This document shows, piece by piece, positions 1-8,401 of a stretch of DNA of 64,000 nucleotides. The notes under the pieces are model-generated. The model did not search any database, was not told where the DNA came from, and saw only the letters and a list, made by a program, of their open reading frames with translations. Source of the DNA: Yoonia maritima (lineage in GTDB: Bacteria; Pseudomonadota; Alphaproteobacteria; Rhodobacterales; Rhodobacteraceae); assembly GCF_003003285.1 (NCBI RefSeq), contig NZ_PVTP01000003.1, positions 1 through 64,000 of the forward strand, written 5' to 3'. The position numbers were made by a program, and so were the translations under genes. The first letter of the stretch is position 1. Each line of letters begins with the position of its first letter.

Positions 1-32
1 CTGAATTCTGGGGTTCGTTGTGGTGATGCCAT
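1..32 (-). CDS. 5' end of an unidentified gene (partial)
   Basis: An ATG on the minus strand at 32-30 is preceded, at about seven bases, by a strong Shine-Dalgarno sequence (AAAGGAG). The reading frame starts MASPQRTPEF and runs off the window edge. Only ten residues are visible, so no function can be given. It is divergent from the polysaccharide polymerase gene at 297, so the AT-rich 264 bp between them probably carry promoters for both. Confidence 0.45.
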   Translation of the reverse strand, partial: MASPQRTPEF

Positions 33-296
33 TTCGTTTCTCCTTTGAGGCAAAATACCAAGTCAAAGGAGCGGAACAAATCCGCGACAGGTCCAGATAC
101 TCTAAAGTGATAATGTTTTATGTTCCTTAGTGGGACGTTCGCATCGCCTACAGTTTGCGCAACACCTGCATGATAAAGGTCCGATAAGTTAGTTTTCTCT
201 TTGCGCAACTATTGGTATTGAACGTGAAAGATTTTATAAGCCTATGGTCGGGATTTCATATTATATTTGGCAGTTAATCCTAAGATCTGAGGTCAT

Positions 297-1436
297 ATGA
301 TAAATGTTATTTTAGCTGGCCATGCTTTATTCGTTTTAGCATTTGATTATGTGCCCGAAGGGCTAGCGAGCGCCATAAGTGGTGCTCTTATGGTAGGGTA
401 TGTTTCCGTGGCGCTCATAAATTTTGGGCGTGGCCGCCATTTGGATGTGTTGAAGTTTGCTCTTCCTATTTGGGGCATCTCTATATGCTGGATTATAGGG
501 TCTCTCGTTTGGGCAAATGATCCTACTCCCTTTCCCCCAAGCATGCTTGTCGGGGTTCGCCAGGGAAGCGTATTTTTTATGTTTTTGGGGATTTTAGCAG
601 GGCGAAGCCAAATCTCAGCCAGACTTCTCAAGTGGATACTTTATATATTTATTGCGTCAGCTCTTGGGCACGCACTGCTTTTGCCGAAAGAAATTCTTAA
701 TTTTTCTCCACGATTTGCCCCGTTTACTGCGGGGTTGCACACAACTGGCTATATTTTAGTCATTCTAATGCTTGCTGCATTCACACTTCATCGGCAACAT
801 GAGGTTTCACGGAATATTTTCATCGTGATATGTGGCGCGCTCATTTTCTTAATTATAGGCAATGGTGTTCGCACACCTATACTTTTTCTCATTATCATTG
901 TTGGATTACAGGTTTTCCGAGACGATAGAAATAGATTGGGCGTTTCTCCGTATTTATATATAGTAGCTGGCTTTGTCTTGGCTGCATTTACTGCTTTTTT
1001 TGTCTTTGGGGATGTTAATGAGTTATCCCAATTTTCAAGTGGACGTATTCCTAATTATGCTGAACGATTGACAAGAATCTACCAACGTGGCGTGCCCACA
1101 TTTCTGTTTGGGACAGGTCCGGGAACGGACTTGTTACGCACAGGTATATGGTGGTGGGATTATAAAGACTCACATTCTGATATCCTAAAATATATTTGGG
1201 AATCTGGGCTCTTTGGGGCACTAGTCGTCGCAGGATGGTTCTATCTAGGCTCAAGCTACAAGAGGGGTAACCTCTTTGCACCGTTTGCGGCACTCGCGCT
1301 TACCTCTTGCATTTCAAATGCATTATTAGTGCGCCCCAATGCAATATTTCTATTTTTCGCGGTGATTTGCTATTCGCTGGCTATGAAAGAATTGTCTGAA
1401 GAAAAGGCGAAGGCTTTACAAAGAGAACTAGGTTAG
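297..1436 (+). CDS. O-antigen ligase / polymerase-like membrane protein (Wzy/WaaL type)
   Basis: The 379-residue protein is almost entirely hydrophobic, with about ten predicted membrane segments. A longer periplasmic stretch before the last helices carries GTGPGTD and then, at about residues 291-306, a DSHSDILKY..WESGLFG pattern; a conserved His in this position is typical of the O-antigen ligase/polymerase superfamily (PF04932). Such enzymes join or polymerise lipid-linked sugar repeat units on the periplasmic face of the inner membrane. It faces a flippase gene and lies near a glycosyltransferase, which supports an exopolysaccharide or O-antigen role. The gene is markedly AT-rich compared with the window beyond 6.6 kb, consistent with horizontal transfer. 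Whether it is a ligase (WaaL) or a polymerase (Wzy) cannot be told from sequence. A weak ribosome site (GAGGT) precedes the ATG. Confidence 0.75.
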   Translation: MINVILAGHALFVLAFDYVPEGLASAISGALMVGYVSVALINFGRGRHLDVLKFALPIWGISICWIIGSLVWANDPTPFPPSMLVGVRQGSVFFMFLGILAGRSQISARLLKWILYIFIASALGHALLLPKEILNFSPRFAPFTAGLHTTGYILVILMLAAFTLHRQHEVSRNIFIVICGALIFLIIGNGVRTPILFLIIIVGLQVFRDDRNRLGVSPYLYIVAGFVLAAFTAFFVFGDVNELSQFSSGRIPNYAERLTRIYQRGVPTFLFGTGPGTDLLRTGIWWWDYKDSHSDILKYIWESGLFGALVVAGWFYLGSSYKRGNLFAPFAALALTSCISNALLVRPNAIFLFFAVICYSLAMKELSEEKAKALQRELG

Positions 1437-1444
1437 AAAAATCA

Positions 1445-2698
1445 CTACCTAGACCTTTTCCAAAAATGGTAAGCTATACCGCCATCTCGGGTTAACCGAG
1501 AAAGAATAATTGCTATCGAAATTCCGGTGGCCCCAAAAACAGGACCAAGCCACCAGCTTATCAGACAGACAATGCCAAAGGCTGCTAATGTAAAGTTGCG
1601 GACAATATGAGATCGGCCCGACATTAGATAACATGTTGATACCGAGCTAAAGGTTGCATTTATAGCTGTGGCGACAGCAATGATGACCATCGGCTGAACA
1701 GCCGCCAAATAGCTTTGCGGGAAAAATATCCCAATGACGTGCTTTCCAAGAAGCGCGATGAGTACAGCATAAATAAATGCTGCGCCGCCGGCCAACATAC
1801 CTGCATCGAGAATAAGACGCTTGAGCCTTTGAGTTTCCCCTGACTGGGAGAACTTTGCAAAACTCGGACTATAAGTCGCACCGATTGATGATGTAAGTAC
1901 TGAGAATAGATTCCCAAATCGACGAGCAATCTCAAATATAGCAACGGCTGCAGGCCCGGCGAGGGCAGCGGCAAAAAATACAGGAAGGTTGGTGGTCGCA
2001 ACCGTGAGAAAGTGCGCTTGGAAAATCCGCAGTCCTTCTGTGATCAACTCGCGTATGGTATGCTTGGAGGGTAGGCCTAGAAACAGTTTCCCAAGATTCA
2101 ATCGTACGATGCATTGAAAAATGAATACGGCCCAGCCTGCAATAGCCAGCGAAGCCATTGCGGATGTTAGTGTTAAAGCGCCATCAGCACGTAAAAAGAG
2201 TATTTGAATCAATAACAAGACGTGCAGCCCTAAGGCATCGGGGGCTTGTGCTAAAAGATTGTGTCCCATCCCTCGGATTTGCCCAAGCAAGAGCCCTATT
2301 CCCATGAATACAGGGATGCCTACGGAAAAAATAATCATTTCGGTCGGACTATAGGCATTTAAAAGTCCAGAAAATTCAGAACAAGCCCAAATCGCGCCAC
2401 CAAGTGTGAGTCCCATCAATAATGTTAATCCGCTGCCCGCGAGGGATATATGTGAAACACGAGTATGATTTCCGGCCTCAGCCATCGCAATTAGGCGTGT
2501 CGAAGCTTGATCAATCCCAAGCGGACCTGCAGCTCTGGAAATACCTATTGCTGTGTAGAAAAGGGCGTAAAGCCCCATAGCTTCAAGAGCGAGTGAACGG
2601 GCCAGAAAAATTGTTGTTACGAGTTGGACCCCAATCCCCCCAACCTTCGCGGCGAGAAGAAGTAAGGAGTCACTCAATAGCTTTCGACGACTAAACAT
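1445..2698 (-). CDS. Polysaccharide flippase, Wzx/MATE-like
   Basis: About 417 residues and twelve or more hydrophobic segments; the N-terminus MFSRRKLLSDSLLLLAAKVG is the usual start of lipid-linked oligosaccharide flippases of the polysaccharide-biosynthesis/MVF superfamily. These proteins move undecaprenyl-linked repeat units across the inner membrane. I start it at the ATG at 2698; an in-frame GTG 45 bases upstream is possible, but neither has a clear Shine-Dalgarno. It is convergent with the polymerase-like gene, ending nine bases from its stop. Codon use and low G+C match the neighbouring island genes. Substrate unknown. Confidence 0.75.
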   Translation of the reverse strand: MFSRRKLLSDSLLLLAAKVGGIGVQLVTTIFLARSLALEAMGLYALFYTAIGISRAAGPLGIDQASTRLIAMAEAGNHTRVSHISLAGSGLTLLMGLTLGGAIWACSEFSGLLNAYSPTEMIIFSVGIPVFMGIGLLLGQIRGMGHNLLAQAPDALGLHVLLLIQILFLRADGALTLTSAMASLAIAGWAVFIFQCIVRLNLGKLFLGLPSKHTIRELITEGLRIFQAHFLTVATTNLPVFFAAALAGPAAVAIFEIARRFGNLFSVLTSSIGATYSPSFAKFSQSGETQRLKRLILDAGMLAGGAAFIYAVLIALLGKHVIGIFFPQSYLAAVQPMVIIAVATAINATFSSVSTCYLMSGRSHIVRNFTLAAFGIVCLISWWLGPVFGATGISIAIILSRLTRDGGIAYHFWKRSR

Positions 2699-2829
2699 AT
2701 ATATCCAAATTACGTCAGCATAGGCTGGGGGTACCAGATTCACTCATATACTTGCTCTTGCTCTAACAGAAGTGATCAATCTACCGTAGAAGGAGGTTGG
2801 TCAGTACATCTAGTAATGGAGGAAGTATA

Positions 2830-2910
2830 ATGAAAAATAACGTTGCAAAAGATGTTAGCAAGATGCGAGTTATGAGGCAATTAAATAGACATATATTTCG
2901 CAAAAGGTGA
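2830..2910 (+). CDS. Possible 26-residue leader ORF before the glycosyltransferase
   Basis: A short ORF starts at an ATG with an excellent upstream GGAGGAAG and encodes a basic 26-residue peptide starting MKNNVAKDVSKM and ending HIFRKR. It stops five bases before the start of the glycosyltransferase gene, whose own ribosome site (AAAGGTGAGG) overlaps its end. That arrangement would allow translational coupling. I recognise no family. It could equally be a chance ORF, because only the ribosome site and position support it. Confidence 0.3.
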   Translation: MKNNVAKDVSKMRVMRQLNRHIFRKR

Positions 2911-2914
2911 GGCC

Positions 2915-4051
2915 ATGACGTATTCAGACATCAGTCCAGTCCAAGAGCAATCAGCCTCTGAAGGCGTGTCCAAATCTATCGTAATCATTGGTCCAATTGC
3001 TGGCAAGAATATCCCAGCACCTGGAGGCTTTGAAGCTGCCAATAGGCGGCTCTCTGATTTGCAAGAAAGGTTGGGGTTTAACGTTTTTGAGTGTGCCTAC
3101 TCTGGTGGCGAAACACATGGCTCTTTAAGCAAGCTTTCTGTTTACCATCGTAGCTTTCGGAAAATAAAAAACGACGCGACCCAATGTAGTACTAACACTT
3201 TGTGTCACATAACGCCCCTCTATAAACAATTTTTGCTTTGGGAATATATGCTGGTTAAGCGCCTCAAACGAAATGACAACAAGGTTATCATTGATCTCAG
3301 GGCAGGCCGCCTTGTGAAAGACTATGAAAAATTCGGGCCACTCTACCAACATCTCTTCCGAAAATTTATGGACCTCGCTGATGCGATCTCAGTTGAAGGT
3401 GAGCGATTTATCCCTTTTCTTCAGGAAATGAGGCCCGACTTAACCATCCATCATTTGCCAAACTTTATCTTGGATAACGAAATTCCATCGACAGTACCGC
3501 CAAAACCTAACGATATCATTCGGTTCGTCTACGTGGGCGCAGTGAATGACGCAAAGGGTGTCAAGCATGGCGCACAACTGGTCAAGGCACTTCACGAAAA
3601 AGGTATAAAAGTCCAGTTTGATGTCTTTGGCCGTGTAAGTTCGGATTTTAAAAACGAGGTATCCGAAATATTGAATGCTCCTGAAATTCTCAAGTTTCAT
3701 GGACCACAACCTTATCCCAAAATTCAGGCGGCATTGTCCAAGGCACATTTCTTTGTCTTCTTGTCCCATTGGTACGGAGAGGGTCATTCAAACGCTCTCA
3801 CCGAAGCTATGAGCCAAGGCTGTATCCCAATTGTAACAAACCACGGTTTCAGCGAGCAGATCGCCGGAGATGCCTCTTTCGTTGTCGAGGATCGGGACAA
3901 CTTGGGCCAAACTATAGATAGTATAAAGTCGTTATTATCGTCTTCTGGTGACATGCAGACATGGCATCAGAAAAATTTGGATAGCGTGAAAGATAACTTT
4001 TCAGAGCGGGCAATTTCAGAAATTTTGAACAGTCTGTATCGTTTAACGTGA
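2915..4051 (+). CDS. Glycosyltransferase, GT4-like (GT-B fold)
   Basis: 378 residues. The N-terminal half begins after about residue 20 with a beta strand and the GPIAGKNIPAPGGFE loop typical of acceptor-side GT-B domains. The C-terminal half starts near residue 200 (FVYVGAVNDAKGV) and contains the donor-binding E-x7-E-like segment GEGHSNALTEAMSQG at about 288-302, followed by PIVTNHGFSEQI. This is the group 1 (GT4) pattern for retaining transfer from a nucleotide sugar. It is cytoplasmic or peripherally membrane-bound and presumably adds one sugar to the repeat unit handled by the neighbouring flippase and polymerase. Donor and acceptor are unknown. It is the last polysaccharide gene before a patch of broken mobile-element DNA. 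Confidence 0.8.
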   Translation: MTYSDISPVQEQSASEGVSKSIVIIGPIAGKNIPAPGGFEAANRRLSDLQERLGFNVFECAYSGGETHGSLSKLSVYHRSFRKIKNDATQCSTNTLCHITPLYKQFLLWEYMLVKRLKRNDNKVIIDLRAGRLVKDYEKFGPLYQHLFRKFMDLADAISVEGERFIPFLQEMRPDLTIHHLPNFILDNEIPSTVPPKPNDIIRFVYVGAVNDAKGVKHGAQLVKALHEKGIKVQFDVFGRVSSDFKNEVSEILNAPEILKFHGPQPYPKIQAALSKAHFFVFLSHWYGEGHSNALTEAMSQGCIPIVTNHGFSEQIAGDASFVVEDRDNLGQTIDSIKSLLSSSGDMQTWHQKNLDSVKDNFSERAISEILNSLYRLT

Positions 4052-4090
4052 GAAGGGGGTAATGATTTTGACCTGTGTTGAGGGGGGCTG

Positions 4091-4208
4091 TGACCTGCTC
4101 CCCTGAAAAGTCCAGTGTTTTGAATTAGCCTGTTCTCCAACAAGGAGACAGACGATGAAGAGAAGCCGTTTTAGTGAAGAAAAGATCATTGGGATATTGA
4201 AATTGCAC
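4091..4208 (+). mobile_element. IS3-family remnant: left end with start of orfA
   Basis: TGACCTGCTCCCCTGAAAAG resembles the outer inverted repeat of IS3-family elements. An ATG at 4155 follows a GGAGACAG ribosome site and begins MKRSRFSEEKIIGILK, the conserved N-terminus of OrfA (helix-turn-helix subunit). Homology ends abruptly after about 16 codons; the frame then runs into the terminal sequence of a second IS fragment in opposite orientation. The element is dead. Confidence 0.7.
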
Positions 4209-4465
4209 TTGCCCCCAACCTTGGACCACCTGGATCTAGATATTTCCGGCTTTCGTCAGATTGGTGGGCTGGTGTCACCGTCTGATTTTACTAGCATGAT
4301 CGGAGACTTATTCCCGATCGCGCTGTGGGGCCGTTCTTCATTGTAGTATCTACGCCAAGTCTCCAACTTTTCTGCGGCATCTGCAAGGCTCAAGAACCAA
4401 TGCGCGTTCAGACATTCTTGACGGAACTTGCCGTTAAATGCTTCAATGAACGCGTTGTCCGTCGG
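4209..4465 (-). pseudogene. IS3-family transposase orfB, C-terminal fragment with IS end
   Basis: On the minus strand about 69 codons ending in TGA at 4256 read [19 protein letters not shown], then [18 protein letters not shown], the diagnostic C-terminal part of the IS3-family DDE transposase (the final catalytic Glu lies in IEAFNGKFR). Beyond the stop come about 45 bases ending in TGCCCCCAACC-like terminal sequence, which resembles the left IS end next door. The 5' part of orfB is missing and the break at 4465/4466 joins directly to a truncated DUF3987 gene. Confidence 0.75.
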
Positions 4466-4760
4466 TTAACGGTGCAGGCCCTGCAAGCGTTTCAACGTCG
4501 CAAATATGCTGTGTGAAAAGGGCGACTGTCCCCAACACAGATTGAAAGGCAATCTCAATGGGTGCGTCGGTGAGCTTGGCGATGGCTTCGACTGGTTCGC
4601 GAAGCGGACCAAGGTAATCTAACGGTAAGGCAAGCCCTTTATGTCTTTGGCGCAGAAGAGGTTCAGGTGGTTCAATTTGCGGGGAGTCGTCGGCGTGGGA
4701 AGCATGTTCTGAAAACTTGGTTTCAGACATAGCTCCGCCATTGCCTATTTGCATAGACAT
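4466..4760 (-). pseudogene. DUF3987-type protein, N-terminal fragment
   Basis: The gene has a good start: ATG at 4760 after AAGGAGATTGA. It encodes about 98 residues. The part from LALPLDYLGPLREPVEAIAK to DVETLAGPAPL matches the beginning of the DUF3987 family, large proteins common on integrative elements and often near primase or helicase genes. The reading frame is cut at the junction with the IS3 orfB fragment, so most of the usual protein of several hundred residues is absent. It belongs with the nearby integrase as the residue of a decayed element. The family name is from memory of its N-terminal pattern and was not searched. Confidence 0.55.
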
Positions 4761-4772
4761 TCAATCTCCTTT

Positions 4773-4791
4773 CACTTGGTCAAGCCAAGTG
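4773..4791. repeat. 7-bp perfect inverted repeat upstream of the DUF3987 fragment
   Basis: CACTTGG-TCAAG-CCAAGTG lies twelve bases upstream of the start codon, just behind the ribosome site of the truncated gene. It may be an operator or a small hairpin controlling the element's operon. There is no T-run, so it is unlikely to be a terminator. Confidence 0.4.
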
Positions 4792-4924
4792 GCTATTTGG
4801 GGTATTCAGGGGGCGGGTGACGAAGGCAGGGTAGACTAGCGAGGTGGCTCCTCAGTGTGGTGAACTCGTCCTACCCCAACAGGAGGTAGCCTGTCGCAAA
4901 GTCAATCAGAAAGTGAAAAGTGGT

Positions 4925-6241
4925 TCACAATTTTATCTTGTTGAGCGCATCGTTACGCATTTTCAACCCACCGCCAGAGCCATAAACAGGTCGCGCGTAT
5001 TTGTGACCAAGGATATCAGCGCGGATCCGATCATCCACGCCAGCCGCCAATAAGGCGTCCTCAACATAGTGGCGCAGGCTATAGGCCGTGTGTGCGGGCG
5101 TTTCTTTGAGGCCGTTGTTCTCTAGGTATTTGTTGACCAAGCTCGACCAAGTATTCGCCTTATGTAGATAGCGGGTTATGCCGCCGCGCGCGACAATCCG
5201 CTTTGCCGCCGCAAGAGAGGTGCCAAGCAAAGGAATGTCCCGTGCCGTGTGGCGCTGTTTTAGCTCGCGCCCATGTGCCGCGACGCGAATGAAGGGGATG
5301 TCTTGGTCAAGGCAGAAGTCGTCCAACGGACAGGACAGTATCTCAGATGGCCTGAGCCCAGTGTTAACCATCACGAGCAGGGCATCCGCAGCCTCAGCGT
5401 TCAACCCGTCCAGCGCGCCTTGACCCAGCAGCTTCGATTGGATCCACGCCCGAGAGAATGGCGGTCGCGTGACTAATGGATCAATGGCCTTGTCGAAACG
5501 AAGCTTGGCGAACGGGTTCTCAAGACCCGTATGTCCTTTGAGTTCGCACCATTCCCGATGCAGTTGCGACAGGTGTCCAAAGTCCTTGTTGGCCGTTTCC
5601 GCACGGGTTTCACCAGTCTGAATACGCTGGCCCCACCAGTCCCGGAACTTCAACGCATCATCACGTGTGATCTTATCAATGCCGACGGCGCTTCGTTTTG
5701 GCACGGCCCTTTCAAAGTTGGTGACAGCGCGCTCTCTTGGCAATTGCCAAAGGTGTCGCTGTCGATCAGATTTACGGATGTGTTTGGTTTTGGTGAGCGC
5801 GATGTATTCCGACAAGACGATGCGAAGCGGCGGAAGCGCTACATCGACCCCGCCCAAAATGGCGTTGGCAACTTCAGGCGGTGGCGGATTGTTCTCTCGG
5901 CCTGCGGCAGCTTTCAAACGCGGCAGGTTGTCTTGAAAGGACCGCTGCAAGAGCACATCACTGGGGATATACTCAAACCCATGTGACTCTGATATCTGCT
6001 TCGCAGCCTCGTATTTTTGATATGCTAGGGCATCTTCACCAAGACGCAATAACTGCCATTCGGCGCGCTTGAGCTCTTCAAGCGCAAATGCCTTACGCTT
6101 CGCGACACTGCGATCCGCAGTCTTCAAAGCTTGACGTATCTGCCGCACAGGTTGGCCGTTCCGGCCTACCACCTTACCAAACAACTCCTTTGGGACGTTC
6201 AGTACAAAATAATAACGCCCACGATCTAGGGTTAAGCCCAT
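4925..6241 (-). CDS. Tyrosine recombinase / integrase of a genomic island
   Basis: 438 residues from the ATG at 6241, chosen because AGGAGG sits seven bases before it (an earlier ATG at 6265 lacks this). The N-terminal 60 residues (GRYYFVLNVPKELFG, RQALKTAD) form the small arm-binding domain seen in DUF6538-type integrases; a core-binding SAM-like domain follows; the catalytic domain carries Arg in NTGLRPSEI (about 297), SLRH (about 390), GHKY (about 413) and the nucleophile Tyr in PVYGSG (about 420). All catalytic positions appear intact. It lies about 150 bp from the 3' end of tRNA-Ser(GGA), the classic arrangement for an element that integrates into that tRNA. The element would extend to lower coordinates, over the polysaccharide genes. 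Confidence 0.85.
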   Translation of the reverse strand: MGLTLDRGRYYFVLNVPKELFGKVVGRNGQPVRQIRQALKTADRSVAKRKAFALEELKRAEWQLLRLGEDALAYQKYEAAKQISESHGFEYIPSDVLLQRSFQDNLPRLKAAAGRENNPPPPEVANAILGGVDVALPPLRIVLSEYIALTKTKHIRKSDRQRHLWQLPRERAVTNFERAVPKRSAVGIDKITRDDALKFRDWWGQRIQTGETRAETANKDFGHLSQLHREWCELKGHTGLENPFAKLRFDKAIDPLVTRPPFSRAWIQSKLLGQGALDGLNAEAADALLVMVNTGLRPSEILSCPLDDFCLDQDIPFIRVAAHGRELKQRHTARDIPLLGTSLAAAKRIVARGGITRYLHKANTWSSLVNKYLENNGLKETPAHTAYSLRHYVEDALLAAGVDDRIRADILGHKYARPVYGSGGGLKMRNDALNKIKL

Positions 6242-6391
6242 CCACAAGCCTCCTCTAAAATGCACCGCCTATGCGGGATTATATGCGGGAATTCATGCGA
6301 AAAAGACTGACCACAAAAGGTTAATAAAACCTTACAGGGCTGAAAAGATGCAATAATTCGTGAATAAACGCCCAACATACGGGCAGTTTAG

Positions 6392-6420
6392 TGGCGGACA
6401 GACAGGGATTCGAACCCTGG
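6392..6420 (-). other. Predicted attachment site (tRNA-Ser 3' end)
   Basis: The T-arm and acceptor 3' strand of tRNA-Ser(GGA) face the integrase gene. Integrases of this type usually recombine within such a segment and leave a direct repeat at both element ends. I found no second copy inside the window, so the partner would be left of position 1. The exact core cannot be delimited from one copy. Confidence 0.35.
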
Positions 6421-6481
6421 AGACGGTCTCCCGCCTACACACTTTCCAGGCGTGCGCCTTCGACCACTCGGCCACCTGTCC
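6392..6481 (-). tRNA. tRNA-Ser(GGA)
   Basis: Full 90-nt cloverleaf on the minus strand: acceptor GGACAGG/TCTGTCC (one G-T pair), anticodon stem CACGC/GTGTG with loop CTGGAAA (anticodon GGA, reading UCC/UCU), a long class II variable arm of GGGAGACCGTCTC type, T-arm CAGGG-TTCGAAT-CCCTG, and an encoded CCA. The long variable arm identifies a serine tRNA. It is the presumed target of the neighbouring integrase. Confidence 0.95.
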
Positions 6482-6609
6482 GTGGGGCGCGGTTTAGCCT
6501 TATCTGCCCCACCTTTGCAAGACCAAATAGATATGTTTTTGCAGGTGTTTACCCTGCCGTCGTCTGGACCATATAGTAAGACAACTTAAACGACTAATGA
6601 CATGCTCAT

Positions 6610-7749
6610 ATGCACAATGACCTTCAAGTAACAGGCGCTGGTGAAAAGCGTGATTCAAACCGGCTGCAGACGGGTGCCGTTGTGATCATTGCCTTTGCTG
6701 TCGTCCTGTTTTTGCTTGTGCAAGCGCGCTTCATGCTTATCACACTTGCCACTGCGATCATTCTTTTCAGCCTAACAAGTGACGTCATTACCTTCATCGC
6801 ACGCCAGCGTATCGGGCCATTTCGCATCCCCAATGCATTGGCCAGCCTTGTCGCAATGGTTCTGATTGCCACCGCGTTATTAATGCTTGCTTCGATTCTA
6901 TTGGCACAGGTGAACACCGTCCTTGTTACAACCCTATCGTATACAGAACGTGCGCCATCGGCGATCGCGTCTTTATTTGCTTGGATGGGCGACGATAGTG
7001 AGCTCGCAGTCCTGAATGCGCTCCGATCCATCGACGTACAGAGCTATGCACGCACCGCCGCGAGCCAAGCCAGTGGCATCATGCAAGCTACGGTGCTTGT
7101 TATCCTGTTTGTCGGGTTCCTATTCGCGGAACGCATCTGGTTTCAAACCAAACTGAATAATTTCGTCGGCAACGAAGCCCAAGCGGTACGGATAGGTAAA
7201 ATTATCCAATCTATCATTCACCGCGTGAACTATTATCTGCTTGTAAAAACACTGATTAGCGCCATCACTGGTGGGATGGTATTTTTGTTGGCAAAGGCTT
7301 TTGGGCTTGAACTGGCGTCATCCATTGGGATCATCACGTTCGTCTTGAACTTTATTCCAAATATCGGCTCGATCATCGCAACGTTCTTGATTGCACTTAT
7401 CACGCATGTACAAATCGGGGATTCAGCCGTTACGTTGGCTATTTTTTCGATCTCTGCGGTCATTCAATTTGTAAATGGCAGCATTATTGATCCGATGCTT
7501 ATGGGGCGTGCGCTGCGACTGTCATCATTCGGGATTATTTTGTCGTTGGCGTTCTGGGGCGCGGTTTGGGGCGTGCCGGGAATGTTCTTGTCTGTCCCCA
7601 TCATGGTTATGATGTTGGTGGTATGCAGCTATGTACCCGGCTTGCGCCCGCTTGCGATTTTATTGTCACGTGAAGGGCTGGCCGAGACTGAACAGATGCT
7701 TGATCAACCGCTCGATCATGATTTGTTCGGGCACGAGCGCCGACGATAA
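6610..7749 (+). CDS. AI-2E family permease (YdiK/PerM-like)
   Basis: 379 residues with about eight membrane helices. The long central stretch with a mostly polar segment (residues about 90-200) and the C-terminal signature FVLNFIPNIGSIIATFLIALI followed by NGSIIDPMLMGRALRLSSF are characteristic of PF01594. Members have been linked to autoinducer-2 export, Na+/H+ antiport or simple organic-acid permeation; the substrate here is unknown. The gene stands alone, divergent from tRNA-Ser, with no clear Shine-Dalgarno. It is the first chromosomal gene outside the putative island. Confidence 0.8.
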   Translation: MHNDLQVTGAGEKRDSNRLQTGAVVIIAFAVVLFLLVQARFMLITLATAIILFSLTSDVITFIARQRIGPFRIPNALASLVAMVLIATALLMLASILLAQVNTVLVTTLSYTERAPSAIASLFAWMGDDSELAVLNALRSIDVQSYARTAASQASGIMQATVLVILFVGFLFAERIWFQTKLNNFVGNEAQAVRIGKIIQSIIHRVNYYLLVKTLISAITGGMVFLLAKAFGLELASSIGIITFVLNFIPNIGSIIATFLIALITHVQIGDSAVTLAIFSISAVIQFVNGSIIDPMLMGRALRLSSFGIILSLAFWGAVWGVPGMFLSVPIMVMMLVVCSYVPGLRPLAILLSREGLAETEQMLDQPLDHDLFGHERRR

Positions 7750-7768
7750 AACCGCAGTAATCAGCCCC

Positions 7769-8398
7769 CTATTGGGACGGTTTTCCAGAAATGCGTTGGC
7801 GCGCGTAGTACGTCACGTCCTCTGTGAAATACTGATAGCTGTCAGCGTTATCTATCGCCCTATGGGTGTCGGTGTCCGCCATTTCAGCGCAGGCACTACG
7901 CGAGTAGCAATAGTCATCCGTTCCCGCAACACGTAAAAAATGTGACAGTTCATGCACGATCGTTCCTTCTTGCGTCCCATTATTGCTTTCCTGTGCACCG
8001 GGTTCTAACGCCGTTAACTGCGGGAGCGTAAAGAACGGCGGACATAGATGCATCAAATAAGCCTCGTTCGGGTACACCCAAGCATACTCCCCTGCATCGC
8101 AGCCGTCTTCGAAACGTTGATTACACTGCGCGGTGACACTGCCGCTACGGATTGCGCCTACGACGGCCTTAAGGTTTGAACGTACATTTTCTGCATTCGC
8201 TGTCGAATATTCACCAAACCAACGGGCGTATTCGGGCGTGTCACCGATTGTTGTCGCAGCTTTTAGCGTAAGCGCCTTTGCGTTGCGAAATGCCGTATCA
8301 ACGATGTGTGCTTCTTCTTTGCTACAGCCAACAAAATTATCAGCGAAAGCCGGAGAACAACAAAACGTCACTATGACAGCAATACCAAAAGGTTTCAT
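7769..8398 (-). CDS. Secreted M35-like (deuterolysin / Lys-specific) metallopeptidase
   Basis: About 209 residues from ATG 8398 (a TTG lies one codon upstream). A signal peptide MKPFGIAVIVTFCCSPAFA predicts export. The zinc site is HELSHF at about 149-154, followed closely by GTDDY (159-163): HExxH plus a GTxDxxYG-like Asp ligand defines the aspzincin (M35, PF14521) clan. Several cysteines suggest disulphides. It probably cleaves peptides in the periplasm or outside the cell; specificity is unknown. It follows alaX by only three bases, so it is likely co-transcribed with the alaX-mscS-cysK chain. It is convergent with the AI-2E gene. Confidence 0.7.
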   Translation of the reverse strand: MKPFGIAVIVTFCCSPAFADNFVGCSKEEAHIVDTAFRNAKALTLKAATTIGDTPEYARWFGEYSTANAENVRSNLKAVVGAIRSGSVTAQCNQRFEDGCDAGEYAWVYPNEAYLMHLCPPFFTLPQLTALEPGAQESNNGTQEGTIVHELSHFLRVAGTDDYCYSRSACAEMADTDTHRAIDNADSYQYFTEDVTYYARQRISGKPSQ

Positions 8399-8401
8399 CA
8401 A

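Noticed and set aside
6391..6576. Plus-strand frame starting [11 protein letters not shown]
   Set aside because: It reads the reverse of tRNA-Ser and its flank; a classic artefact of tRNA genes.
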